In this document: positions 1 through 12,300 of the stretch, in pieces
Position numbering within the stretch: the first letter of the stretch is position 1
How the letters are laid out: each line of letters starts with the position of its first letter
DNA from: Numida meleagris
Taxonomy: Eukaryota; Chordata; Aves; Galliformes; Numididae
Reading direction: 5' to 3'
DNA: 64,000 nt
Assembly: GCF_002078875.1 (NCBI RefSeq)
Contig: NC_034438.1
Coordinates: 23,377,397 to 23,441,396 of the forward strand
Position numbers and translations under genes: made by a program
Notes under the pieces: generated by a model
What the model was told of the DNA's origin: nothing
What the model saw: the letters and a program-made list of their open reading frames with translations, nothing else
Database searches by the model: none

Positions 1-3000
1 TTTCATTTTTGTTTGTCCAATATTACATATAAAATGGATAAAGTAGAAAACCACATTTCCTGGTGTTAAGAATTTTTACATTTGTCATTAGAGTACAGCA
101 TTGCAAGACCGTGGTGGGAATTTTGAGGACAATTCATCAGAGAAGGAAGAAAAATGTTAAGCTCTTACTTTGAAAATAATAAAAACACAACATTACGTAT
201 TCTCTGCCCTCAAAGATTCGTGCTATTGTAGCACGTATTTTTAGAAGCTTTCTTCACTTAAATCTCCTACAGATTGTATGTGGCTTTTTTTGTATGATTG
301 ATTTCAGTTTGAGGTTTTTGTATTTTTGTACCAAGAAAGGACACTGAAATAATTACAATTATTGTGAAGACAGCTAATTATTTCAAATGTTAGGAAGATA
401 CAACAGATGTAAGTTGCTTTTTCTTGATTGTAATTGGCCAACGTTTAACCAAAACTTGGATTGCACTTTAAAGCAGAACTTCAGAGCAGTATCTGAGGTT
501 TCACCAGAAGATACTTCACTGATGTAGATCAAAGTTTCCCCTATAAGTTACTTGATATATCAAGTTCCAAATAAATACAAATATTCTGAGTGTCTGTAAA
601 CCTTGGAATTACTAACTATTAAAAATAGGTGACAGTAGGAGTAAATGATTCATAATTAACATATGTCTTAATTTCTGAAACTGTTAGTGATTGTTTTTTC
701 AGCTTAGCATGGTTAAAAAAGTAAATAATCAAGTTTTGGTTAACACATGTAAAACGTTATTTTTACTTGAAGAGTCATCATCACATGGAATTAAAAGCCT
801 AATAATCAAATTATGAGATCTTGTCCCCAAATTTTAAAAATAAATTAAAACCAAAGATTTTGACACAGAAAGGAAAAAATACACATGGGACTAACTCAAC
901 TTGTTTAGAGGTGTTAGTGCTGTTTGTATCATTTCTTCCATGTGTGGAAGAATTTCATTTCTCATTTCTACCAGTGTGCCACTTGCCATGTCACAAGAAA
1001 CTTAGGCTAGCAGTAGGAAATAATTGAAAGGTGAGTCATTACAATTGTTGAAATATAGTACTGTGGCTCATAATATTTTAAATGATATCAATTCAAAGGT
1101 ATTTTAACATACTCTGAAAGTTCTTCCTGACAAATGCAGGAAGGTGGGATACCCGTCATACCAACTGCCCCAGAAACATCATCAGGGTTGTTTCTTTGAA
1201 GTCTGGTAGGTGATGTGCTACAGATTTCTAACATCAGCATCATTTCGAAGTGTTTTCAGTCCCTTTATGCCAATATCTGGAGAATGCTGGAAGGACAGAT
1301 GACTCTTTAAAAAGCTACTGAGTAATGCTGTGATTTAATACCGTAACATCAGAGATGTTACATCAGTGGTGAGGCACTTGGCACAGGCTGCCCAGACAAG
1401 CTGTGGGTCCCCCATCCCCGGAGGTGCTCAAGGCCAGATTGGATGGGGCCCTGGGCAGCCTGAACTGGTGGCTGGCAGCCCTGCTCATGGCTGGGAGTTG
1501 GAACTGAATCGTCTATAAGGTCCCTTCCAACCCAAACCATTCTGTGAGTCTATGATTATAACTGGATTATTCATGTGCTAAATTAAGCCCAGCATAAGAA
1601 AAAGGCAAAGGTGGCAAATGAAACAATGTGTTGGTTTCGTTTAATGCTTTAAATTGTATCATACGTGCAAAATTAAACCTATTTCACTGGCCCTCAGTTA
1701 CACATAAATTGCAGTCTAAGTACAGTCTCAGTTTTAAAGGTGCTTGATGAATCTGGTATGGGATTAATGAGTTTTCTGCTGTTTGTGGTTAAGTCCTAAT
1801 TCTAGTTCCTTAATATCACGAAGTAGTTCAGTAAAGTCTAAGAACAATACTTCTTCTTGATGTAGACTTACTGGAAATCTGTGTCTTTTTTATATTTTAA
1901 GGGAACCAGTGAAAAATCCAAGGGACATACATATTTTAATATTACAGAAGATTCACAGGTTGAAATTAACATTTTTTGAAAGAGTAGTTTTAGGCCTGGT
2001 TAAGACCACATAAATATTGCAGTAAAAAAAAATACAACAGAGGAAAGGATTAATTTTGGCAACCTTACAGAGGCAGACTATGAGATTTATGATAAAAACC
2101 CTCTTCTGTCTGAGACTGATCTCTGTCTGATTAGAATAAGGTTAGTGGGAGTTACTTAGACGTTTTTGAATTTTGATTTTCTTGGAAGTTTTTAGAGACA
2201 ACAATATTATTCAAACGCTGGAATTCAGTAAGAACTTTTGGAACTCACTTTCTATTGTCTGAAATCGTATGCTAATACTGGTTAAAAATGTGACCATTAA
2301 GAGTTGGTGACGGTGCAAAAAGAAGGGGGGTTAGAATGTGTTAGAAATTGAAGGTCTTCATAGCAGACGTGGTTTTAGAATGTTTTTAGTGAATATACAG
2401 CAGCTGAGTGAGTCTTTGGGGGAAAGTTATTCTAAGTATTTACTTAGATATGATTTTATATGAATTTGATATGAAGTCCTCAAGTGCCTATTGCTCTAGA
2501 TAAACTAACCCAAATGGAATCATAGTACCCTGTTACTTCTCTAGAATACAGAAAATATGAGCTTGCTTGATTACCTTTTTGTTTGTTCCACCCTCCTCCT
2601 TGCTTTATGAGGATGCTGCTTGGCAAGCCATATTAACAAGACTTAAGTATGCTTTGTTTTTGGATTTGCTACAGCCTCATGAAATAATGTAGAGCAGAGT
2701 GATGAAATTGTTTCTGTAATTTCTTGCTCTTTTTTTTCTTGCATCTTTTTTAAGAATTATTATTTTTGTAAGAGCTGTATAAGGCAGACATTGCCATGTG
2801 ACCATGAGTAATACATAACTGGAAATGGAGCAAAAGATTGTAAATATGATGTCGTATACTGCCAGTAGTTGTCTTTCCTTTGTTTGCCTGGTTTTACATC
2901 TTTCTTCTTGTACTGTAAACCTATGGTTAAGTTGTTCCTCTGATTTGAAAGATCATGTAAATGTGGCTGGGCTGTGAGATAACTTGTCTTTCAGCTCTTT

Positions 3001-6000
3001 GGAAGTTACTGGAGCATGGCCCTTTAGTGTGTGTAGGAGAGGATACAGCTCTCACAGCTCAGCGGGTCATTCTCATATTATGTCATGGATATTGCCAATA
3101 GGAGAGCAGTAGAGGGGCTGCTTAGATTAAGTCATTCAGTCCACTGTCTTAACAGAATGCAATTTGGAGGAATATAACATAATTATTGTGATTTCTAGAA
3201 ATACATGTTTTATCCAAACATAATGAATTTTGGAATCAGGATCAAAATTTAATCCGTGTTTGTTATTAAAGCATTATTCAAGTAAGAAACAAATGCATCA
3301 TACAGGAAAGTCTGTCCAGCTCTATTTTCTGTAGTAGGTTTAATAAACCCTTTAGTACTTCTTACTTTAAATAATAACAATTTTTGTAATAACTTGAATT
3401 TAATTATTAAGGACTTACTGAGCTGGAAAAAAAAGCTTGTTCACGTGCAGAGGGTTTGCTGGCTTGTAACTGGAGGTGATCTTTGTGATCTTTATGGATT
3501 ATTTTTGAGTATCTGCAGTTACTGTGGGGGGCAGTCTGGTTCATACCAGTAGTTTTACCATATGACATCACTGTGGAGTCCCTACAGCTGTATATTTAAA
3601 AAAAAAAAAAAGTTTTGCAAGTTTAATCTTAATAATCTTCACCCAAAAAAAACAGACACGCTATGTCATAAAATAACTATTAGTGACTAGTTTGTATCCT
3701 ATAAATCTAACTTGAGTTGATAATATGGTCCATTACCAGCTAACTGCACAGAGTATTTTTCATTTTACACTCTTCAGTTACTTTTTAGTGAAGTGTTAAA
3801 AAATATGAAGCTTTTCTCCTCTCTAAAATTGCACACTGTCTGTCTGTTATTAGGGAGATAACAGCTCTTATAAATGTTTCAGTAAGCGTTAAGTAGACAG
3901 TTATGTGCACTCTCATTCCACGCTTATTTGCTTACTGTAATAAACTGATAAAATATGTGTGGTTTGTCTCTGTGTATCTGCAGGCATCATGAGTCACATA
4001 GATTTCCTTTAGAAATAACGTTGTGTCTGCAGAATTGATTAGTTATTTTCATAAACCATCCAAAGGTACACAAATGACTTCTATTATTTAAACATATGCT
4101 GTGAAAGATTTGTAGAGGATTATCTCATGGTTACTAGATGCTTCTTGTTTTATTAACTCTTTGGAGGGTTAGTTTAACCCCAGAATGATTGCGGGTATCT
4201 TACTGTGTAGGTTTCTATAAGTATTTCAATCATATGCATTAAAAAATTTAAAATAAAAGAAAAAGTCTATTTACCAGACTGATGCAACTGTTCAGTAAAT
4301 TGCCATAGAGTAACATCAGCCTTTGTCAGCTTGCAATCATCAGTAGCAAGAAAATGTCTAAAGAATTGTAGTTTTCCAGAAATAAATTCCTTTGTTCAGG
4401 AGACATATTTTATTTATTTCTAGTACTGACATGTTAAATACAACTGGAAAATAATATCCTATGGGTTATTATTCTGGCTGTCTTTTGCATGTCTTCCAGT
4501 TTGTATGGTACGATACTGAAAATAAAAGTGAATTTCCTCGAATGAAATTATGAATGAAATACGAGAAGCAGTGCTGTAAGAGGCTGAGATTAAATTCTCT
4601 GACTAGAATCACAGGCAGCTTTTGAGAAAACTTGAGTCTGTGTCACAATTGAAATGTATTAAGGGAGTTTTACTCAATCTGTACGCCTCTGTATCTACAT
4701 ATTGGACTTCTGACTACTATCTTCTTATGCTTTCATTCCTATTAATAAATAATATTTCAAAAGCTATATGTTAGCACAGAGAAGTAGGACACTTCAAAAT
4801 ACTTCTTTTAACGTGAATAAAGGATATTTCTTAAGCTTGTTAATGAAAAATGGCTGAGCAGTTTTATGAAATAACTTCACAGTTATGTATGTCCAGCTCA
4901 AACTGAATTAAATGTTTAAAGCCAAAGGCTGAGCTTAACTTCAAATAAAATTTAAATTAATTGTTTTGAAACTTAAGTCTTATTAATTAATTTTCTTCTG
5001 CTGACAAAGGAAAACTAAAAAAGTTATCCTTGAGCACATCGTGTTATCTTTTATTTGAACTGAGGCAATTTACTTAAAATTTATGAATAACTTGTACAGA
5101 GTCAACACTGAGGTTGTGGAGTATCTTCAGCTTGATGGATTCTGAAACTGTCTTTTAGTCTTTACACAGGAGGTTACTGTTAGATCATTGATTGTATATA
5201 AGAAAACTCATACCCAAGGGTTTTTTTTGTAATAGAGAAAGAATCAGAAATTGGAAAGTTAAATCTGATGTGGATGTTTTTGTAGATGGTTTTTTCTCAG
5301 TCACATCACTAAGTGGTTTATGTTAATCACAGTCATGTAGTGGTTGGGCTTTGAGTGAATGGAAAGCCTTTTTGCCTTTTGCTTAATTAGTTATGTGTCA
5401 TTCAGTGTAAGATATATAAATAATGCACCTTCGAAAGCCACTGCTGAATACACGATCAGTGTCTTCCTTGTGTGCTTTTCTTTAGCTTTCGTCATTGCAG
5501 TGACCACACTTCTAAACATTTAGTAGTTGATCTTTGCAGATACTGATCTAAGATGAAATGTATTTCTAGCCTTGCTTTCCAGTTTAGAAGTTGGTGCTCA
5601 GACATTAAAGTTAAGTTTGTTATGCGCTCACTAACTTCTAAAGGTTTTCAACAGAATTATCTAGAGATGTGTTTTTTGTCTCCCATTTCTCTGTCACCTT
5701 GTAGGTGTAAATCACAGCTCTCACCAACTTATAATATTACCGGAAGTGTTCAGTGAGTCTTCAGATCAGCACCTCAGTGTTAAATATGGCAGTCAGGAAA
5801 ACGTAGCATGCTGTAAGAGTTTTGTAAGCAAGGCAAGATAAAAGCCAGTTTTCCTTGCTTAGCTGCTTTGAGTCTTGGAACATCTTTTTATTTGTACTTG
5901 TCTCTTTCACTTAGTTACACATTCAAGGCTATGAATGTTAGGGCAAAAGATGGACACTCATCATAGAAACTAAGACCTAAAATTCAGTAGCTTATAGCAA

Positions 6001-6815
6001 ATTGCTTGGACAAACGAGGTTTTTGTGTTGACCATTTGGCCTTGTCAACCTCCATGTTCTGTATGTATAGCTTTACTTTCCATATGATTTCTTAACCAAA
6101 GGCAAGTAAGCTTGTTTGAAGAACATACGTTCACTTTACAGCTGTTTTCTGCATATTCCTTCCCTCTGCACTCTTGAACTCATGATTATGGATCTCCAGA
6201 GCAGCAGTATCTCTGGTGGTTTTCTTGTCCAGTAAATGTCTTTCACACTGCTACTTCAGGATAGAATGGACCCAAACATCCTTAAAATTTTTCTTATTGC
6301 TTGTGGCAGTAGGGTGATTTAAAAAGTGATATCATTTCTCTGCTCTGTACACCTGTAGATTTAGTATCTGACTGGTGTAGTTGTTAGACTAATATTTATG
6401 GCTTTATCAAGAGAAGAAGAAACTATAGTTTTGTGGCCCATGGTGGATTTGGGGCCAGTGTTGAGTTTTGATGCTTAGAATAGAGAAACTTTATTTTATC
6501 TGTAACTTAACAAAACACAACAGATTAAGAGATAATAGAGTTAAAATATTGAAAAGATATACAAAGGAAAATTAGGCGGGTACAACAAAATAAGAGCTGC
6601 TATTTCTCAGCACTATGAATGTTATTTTTAGACTATTTTAAAGATACTCAAATCCATTAAAATGCAATAATAGGTATATCCTTTCATGTGTCTGGTTTGC
6701 AAAAATTCTGATTAGAAAGAAAGCATTCTAGCTGTGTGAGAAGTGTAGCATTTAATTGTAATTTCATCTGTTCTTCTCTTAAAATGTACACCAACTGTTG
6801 TTTTGTACTTAACAG
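1..6815 (+). other. AP3B1 intron (partial) upstream of exon 6816
   Basis: AT-rich intron with no coding exon I can support. It ends at the 6816 acceptor. Apart from the CR1 3' end at 1366-1558 I see only short A or T runs (for example around 3600) and AT-rich unique sequence. The small open frames here are not protein-like and have no splice context. Confidence 0.8.
1366..1558 (+). mobile_element. CR1 LINE, 3'-end fragment
   Basis: The sequence follows the 3'UTR of avian CR1 elements in sense orientation. It has a GTGAGGCACTTGGCACAGGC-type start, the AGGCTGCCCAGA...GCTGTGG segment, CAAGGCCAGATTGGATGGGG, the TTGGAACTGAATCGTC segment, and AAGGTCCCTTCCAACCCAAA. It ends in a short degenerate copy of the CR1 terminal octamer (CTGTGAGTCTATGATTATA). 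About 190 bases are kept, a typical 5'-truncated insertion. It is non-autonomous, lies within an AP3B1 intron, and is several percent diverged, so it is not recent. Confidence 0.9.
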
Positions 6816-7047
6816 GTCACTACCCAAGTCTTTGTGCCAACAAAAATGCATGAAATGCTTCATCGGATGACTGGAAAAGGATTATCAGCTCATTATCAGT
6901 TCTCAAGACAGCCATGCATTTTTGGTGATCGTATGGTATCTGTGCAAGTGACATTAACAAATACAACTGATCAGAAGATAGATAATATTCATATAGGGGA
7001 GAAGAAGTTACCCCCAGGCATGAGGATGCATGAGTTTAATCCAATAG
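6816..7047 (+). CDS. AP3B1: AP3B1 coding exon, start of C-terminal region
   Basis: This 232-base exon follows a pyrimidine-rich acceptor ending in AACAG and stops at a GTAATT donor. It is read in phase 0 from VTTQVFVPTK and ends one base into the next codon. Recognisable segments are the LLHRM-like motif (here MLHRMTGKGL), the RQPCIFGD core, and the NIHIGEKKLP stretch, all well conserved in vertebrate AP3B1. The exon covers the junction between the acidic/serine-rich hinge and the C-terminal AP3B1_C/ear region, which in the protein binds partners and accessory factors on endosomal membranes. The frame stays open for about 25 codons past the donor, but that tail is plain intron and has no similarity to the family. 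Identity is from remembered family sequence, not a search. Confidence 0.95.
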
Positions 7048-7124
7048 GTAATTGTATCCTGTCTTTTAAAATCTTATTATTTTGCCAAATTTCAAATATA
7101 GAAAGTGATGGTTTTGCATAGTCA

Positions 7125-7206
7125 TACATATTCTCATATATATTTATGTATATACACATTCATTTAAGTATATACATACACATATGCACACATATGTACA
7201 CATGCA
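7125..7206. repeat. AT/CA-rich low-complexity stretch
   Basis: About 80 bases of imperfect alternating TATA, TACA and CACA units (purine-pyrimidine alternation) just inside the intron. It is a degenerate microsatellite with no clear unit count. Confidence 0.6.
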
Positions 7207-8071
7207 ACTATAATTTCTTAACTATTCTGATTTTAACTGAAGTTTAATTCAGTTTTTCCCTACTTATTTTTGACTTTGAAAACAACTGTGTAGATCAGAA
7301 CTTCTGCGCCTGAAGGTTTAACTGCTTGTTCAAGTCATTCCAGTGATATAGTTTCTCTCTCACTGCAAACTTCAGTTCTCTTGCAGACTTTGTTCAGAAT
7401 GGCTTTAACAGGTTACTAGTAAGTACCAGGTTTTGATTTAGATAGTTAGAATGATTTGTGTGCCAGGCTTAACAGAACATTTGTAGAGGTATTACTTAAT
7501 TTGGTGGCTCAGAGCTTTCTCACTGTTTCGCTTGTGAGCTTTCAGCAGTGGAGTGCAACTGTGTGTTTTAATCTAGTGTGTACATACTATATTTTCACAA
7601 TGCATGGCTTCTTAGATTAAGTACTATATGTAAATTCAGTAAAGCAATGCTGTAGATGGTGCAATCCTAAACTATTTAACTTTATACTTTCTGTTTTGGG
7701 GATGTTTAAGTAACAGTGAAAAAGCTATGCCAATTTATGCCCAGTAGCTACAAAAGCAGTTACGTTTCCATCTGACATAAAGCAAAGTCTTCTTTGAACT
7801 GTCCAGCAAGAAATGTAGATACCTCCCACACTGACAACAAGTGAGTTGTCAATTTTTTTCAGAGATAAAATTTTGAAGCCATTGTTTTTTTATAATAATG
7901 TTTTAATATATACTTATAAATCAAGACAGTTAATTTTAGGGAGGAAATTGATTTTGTGTTAAGAAAACTGTTTGGTGCTTATTCCTCCCATCCAAAGTTC
8001 TTATTTCAAGTTGTTTTCTTTCCATTAGATTAATTTTATAACCCATCCCTCCCCTTAAACATTCAAAGAAA

Positions 8072-8752
8072 GGAAGTCATAGCTTTAGGTTGAAAGATAT
8101 CTTTAAGACCAACCCTCCTGCCATGGGCTAAGACACTTCCCTCTAGACCAGGTTTGCCCAAAGCCTGATCCAACCTCTCCTTGAACACTGGCCAGCCGCA
8201 GCTTCTTGGGGCAGCTGGTGCCAGCGCCTCACCATCCTTTGAGTATTTTTTCCTAATGTCTAACCTAACTGAACCCTCTCTTGTGTTTAAAACCATTATC
8301 CCTTTTCCTATCACTAGAGGCTCTCTAGGAATCTCTCTCCGTCTTTCTTAGAAGCCTCCTTTCAGTACAGAAGGCCACAATGAGGTCTCCCCAGATCCTT
8401 CTCTTCTCCAGGCTGAACAAGCCCAACATCTTCAACCTCCAGGCCTCTGATCATCTTTGTGGCCCTCCTCTGGACCCATTCCAACATCTCCACCTCTTTC
8501 TTGTGCTGAGGGCCCCTGACCTGGACTCAGTACTGTAAATGGGGCCTCACAGGAGCAGAGCATATGTGCACAATTACCTCCTCAACAGTGATGGCCTCTC
8601 CTCTTTTGACACAGCCCAGAACACAACTGGCTTTCAGAGCTGCAAGTGCATGCTTGTCAGCTCATGTCCAAGCTTTCATACTCCACAACCCACAAGTCTT
8701 TTTTCACTTCTCTCTCAATCCATTCATCCCCAAGTCTGCACTGATGTTTGTC
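8072..8752 (-). mobile_element. CR1 LINE, 3' portion, reverse orientation
   Basis: Nearly 700 bases match, in reverse complement, the C-terminal coding and 3'UTR part of avian CR1. Landmarks on the + strand are CCAACCCTCCTGCCATGGGC (the reverse of the GCCCATGGCAGGAGGGTTGG block near the 3' end), TTCTCTTCTCCAGGCTGAAC, the TGGCCCTCCTCTGGACCCAT block, and CACAGCCCAGAACACAACTG. The 3' end lies at the low coordinate, where the terminal octamer is eroded. The coding part is broken by stops and gaps and gives only the shadow open frames seen here at 8063-8818. Confidence 0.92.
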
Positions 8753-9252
8753 ACAGAAGATTTGAAAGTAGAAAATGGTAATGCTGTTAATCAGATCATA
8801 CGCTCAAAATGTCACTGAACACTCAATAGAATTCACTTCTGTTATGGGGAAAGAACATGAAAAATTCAGGGATGAGCACACTATCCATTTCAGGTTTCTT
8901 GAGTTCCACAACACAGTCCTACTCTTTAAAGTAGTTGTTTCCCCAGTAATGACTTCATGGTGGTAGCTGTCCTGTGAAGCTGTTTCTTTGCAGAAATTAA
9001 GTTATGTATCATCAACAGATTCTTCCAAAATGTTGCTTTTCTCATTTAAACATAAATTTCCTGTATTCTTTGTCACTTTACCTATAGCTTAGTGTATATG
9101 CCCTGTTCTTATTATCTCATTTGTGTTTCCAGCATTTGCAAAATATTTTATTAATACAGGTTTTTTAATTATGTGAAATTGTGGCAGGTTGCATGTGCAT
9201 TACAGTGTTCTTCTGCATGCTTACTTTAGCTGTTCAAAATGTTTCTATGTAG

Positions 9253-9337
9253 AATGCCTTGAGCCTGAGAGATCTGTGACTGTTTCAATGGGTATCGACT
9301 TCTGTGATTCTACTCAGACTGCCAGTTTCCAGTTATG
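9253..9337 (+). CDS. AP3B1: AP3B1 coding exon, ear beta-strand segment
   Basis: A short 85-base exon lies between a TATGTAG acceptor and a GTGAGT donor. It starts with the last two bases of a split codon and ends with two bases of the next (TG, completed by C of the following exon to give Cys). The translation includes LEPERSVTVSMGIDFCDST and TASFQL, matching the family stretch that begins LEPEGSITVSMGIDF in mammals. Serine, isoleucine and glycine differences there are conservative changes expected between birds and mammals. The exon is too short to stand out as an open frame, and was found by looking for the protein segment missing between the flanking exons. Phases agree on both sides. Confidence 0.93.
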
Positions 9338-12300
9338 GTGAGTTCTCATAGTGGGAAGTGGGAATGGAAATCTCCTATAAAAGCAATGGCATGTGGTGCT
9401 TATTTTTTTACCCTAAGTGTAACATAAAAGTTTATTTTGCAGTATCAGATGTACTGTTCATTAAATATTTAAATTATCGAACAATTAACAACATGCTGGA
9501 TACCAAAAATGTTTTTAGAAAAAAAAAGATATAATTGCTGTTCTGTTTTATAAGGATTATGAGTTTTCTTTGGTCTTTCCTTGTTTTTTAGCACTTGCTT
9601 CTAAGCACACAGATTCAATCTCAAATCTAGGCTTGAAATTGTACGTATAAGTGCAAGAGCCCTTTGACAGGTTGTGTTTGAGAGGCACTTGTTCTCTTTT
9701 GGTATAAATAATGTCAGGCAGAAGCGTAAACTCATTTTCCAAGTTAGAATTACTTCTTTTCTCAAATTTTGTTTTTATTTCTTCCCCACTGTTTCTGGGA
9801 TTCTTCTTAATAACACCACCTTGAAGGGAGCAGTCAGATCTGACTAATGTGCTGGACTGTTTTGTATATATTCTGAGAAATTGCTAATCAAAAAAGCACA
9901 CAGTCTGAGCAATTTTGCTATCTTAAGTGCTTATTATGTCTGTTTGTGACTTCTGTAACATGACTGTGTGAAACTAGCCCGAAAATTTGCTGACTGGAGA
10001 GAATGAAAACAAGTAGCTGGTTGGCCAATTAAATTTTGTCTTATATACTTGATTGATGCTTATTATGCTCTTTATTGGCACACTCAGGATCCTTATTTTG
10101 AAGAGTTCCATTGCATTCTAGGCTAGCAGAGAATTTTTTCACCCAGTGAGAGCTCTGTTACAAAGCATCATTTGAAACCAGGGAAAAAAACTAGCAGTGT
10201 CCAAACATTAGGAATGTTGATGTGGGCCAGGCTCCTCCTTTTAAGAGCAATTCAGGCATGTACTAGCTTATGCTGTCTTTGAAACTAGACAAAGGCACTC
10301 TGTGAATCTCTGTGAATCTTTTTTTTTTTCCCCATATATTTGAAAATAATATTTTTTGACATACTGTTGCAAGAACTACTGCTTTCTATGTTCAGTATCA
10401 AAAGGGATATTGAATAGGCATTCATACTGCGGCATTCTAAATTAGGGATAACTCTCATTCTTTCAGAAATTTCTGGACCCCTTTCTTCATTATTATATTA
10501 ATTTTAATGTGCTGCTATTAAGCACAGCTTGCACAGTTTATTAAAGATTATTAAAGGTAGGAGTAAAAGCTTTTTAATTGAATGTACGCAAGTGACTCCA
10601 AAATAAGTTAAATTTCCTGTTTTAGGGGAAGGGATGTTTTTCTGTTGAAAATGTATATTTTGCCTCCTTGAACTTTTTTCTGCACACGTATTCATTTTAA
10701 CAGATAGTAGTATCTTTAGCAAGGCGTCTATAGCATGTAGTTTATGCACATCATGTTGTTACAGTTCGTGCTGTTTGCCAGAATTTGGGAACAGTTTTGG
10801 ACGGTTGCCTGATGAAAGGCTTTTTTGTGAAGTTCCATTCTAGGCAATACAATTTCATTCTTGCTTCAAAATGAATAAATATATTCTGTTTTTATTTTAA
10901 ATAAAATATGCTCAATGTATCAAGCAGGAAGTCTCTTTTTTAGAAAAGAACAGACATTTTTCTCTTAAATATATATTTTTAGTATACTAATGATTTGTTT
11001 TCAAAATTATACAATTTATTGCTAAGAATCTTAGAAATGAGGAGGATAAGCAATGTAGCATAAAACATTGATTTTATGCAGATCATCACCTTTATGTTTT
11101 GGGAGGTCTGCTGTATTAGTGATGTATAAAAACTGATTACTTTCTCCAACATTGCCTAGTAATTGTTTATTATTTTCCTATTAGACAAACAAGACCGATC
11201 AATAATCCTGAACACCAACCAGACTATGAGTAACATCACTGTAAATAGATTTGCCTCAGACCTCAGTGGTGTATTCATTTTAATGATTTGGACAATGTGA
11301 GTCCAATGACAAAGCTCAAGCTAAGTTTAAAATTAAATTAAGAATAGGAATTGCTTACTTTGTTCCTTTGCTAATTGATAGGGCCCTGTCTCTTTGAGAC
11401 TAGTTCTCAGTAAATAGTGCAGAAATCGTTAAAATATTTGTTGAGTTAAATTTGTGGTTTTCTGTTAAAAACACAACATGTATTGTTCAAAATCCTACTG
11501 ATGACAATTTTCTTTGGAGATATTGTGCATTCTGTTGTTTTGGGGGCTGTCTCAGAACTCAACTGTAGCCTTCTTAATCTTTTATACTACTTAGAAAGGT
11601 TATGTCTAAAAGGCAGAATAAGTTGCAAAAGTTTGTTAAAATGTAGTTAAAATATTGTGCATACACAGGTGTCAATATTCGTATATTTCCTGATAATGTA
11701 TCTTTATGAAAACATTGTCGGTTACTTTGCATTTTTGTTAGTAGCGTATTCTGTAGTAAAGTTTACTTGATCATAATAATTTTCTTTACGTTGTTCTAAA
11801 AGGGAGCACTTTGTCTTGCATCAAATGTAATTGATCCTGAAGCAGTGTAATCACAATTACTCACTTTCTTAATTGGCCTGCCCAAAATCAGAAAATGGAA
11901 ACCGATCGACAGTGTTTAAATCAATAGCTTTGTAGTAATGCTTGTGGGGGCAGGGAGATAGTGGTAATGGCTAGATCAATTGGTCTTAGATGCCAATCAC
12001 GGACTGTGTGTTTTGCATAGCAAATGCTACCTTTCTGCTTGGGGATGTGCTGCTATAATAGTTGGTTCAATACGTACAAACTATATGAAGAAAAATAACA
12101 TGTGTAATAAAATATTTAGATCTCTTTCTGAATTTGTTGTACAAGTAAAGGACAATGAAGGTGAAATTGTATTTACAGAGAGACTAAAAGGGCTGAGCTT
12201 AGAAAGACTTCCCCAATAAATTATATATATTTATGAACTAAAGCTTATCAAGATCATACATCTAATTAAAAAAGGTGAAATGCCATGACTTGAAAACTGT

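Larger units (their letters stand above)
7048..9252 (+). other. AP3B1 intron between exons 6816 and 9253
   Basis: A 2.2 kb intron. It holds an imperfect TATA/CATA-rich low-complexity stretch near its 5' end and a reverse-oriented CR1 in the middle. No further exon is needed, because the protein is contiguous across it. Confidence 0.9.

Noticed and set aside
7048..7121. Continuation of the AP3B1 6816 exon as an open frame to 7121
   Set aside because: A GTAATT donor at 7048 and the in-phase exon at 9253 explain the protein. The extra codons are AT-rich intron with no family similarity.
8063..8818. Several open frames of 63-84 codons on both strands
   Set aside because: They fall in the reverse-oriented CR1 copy and its edge and are shadows of the dead LINE.
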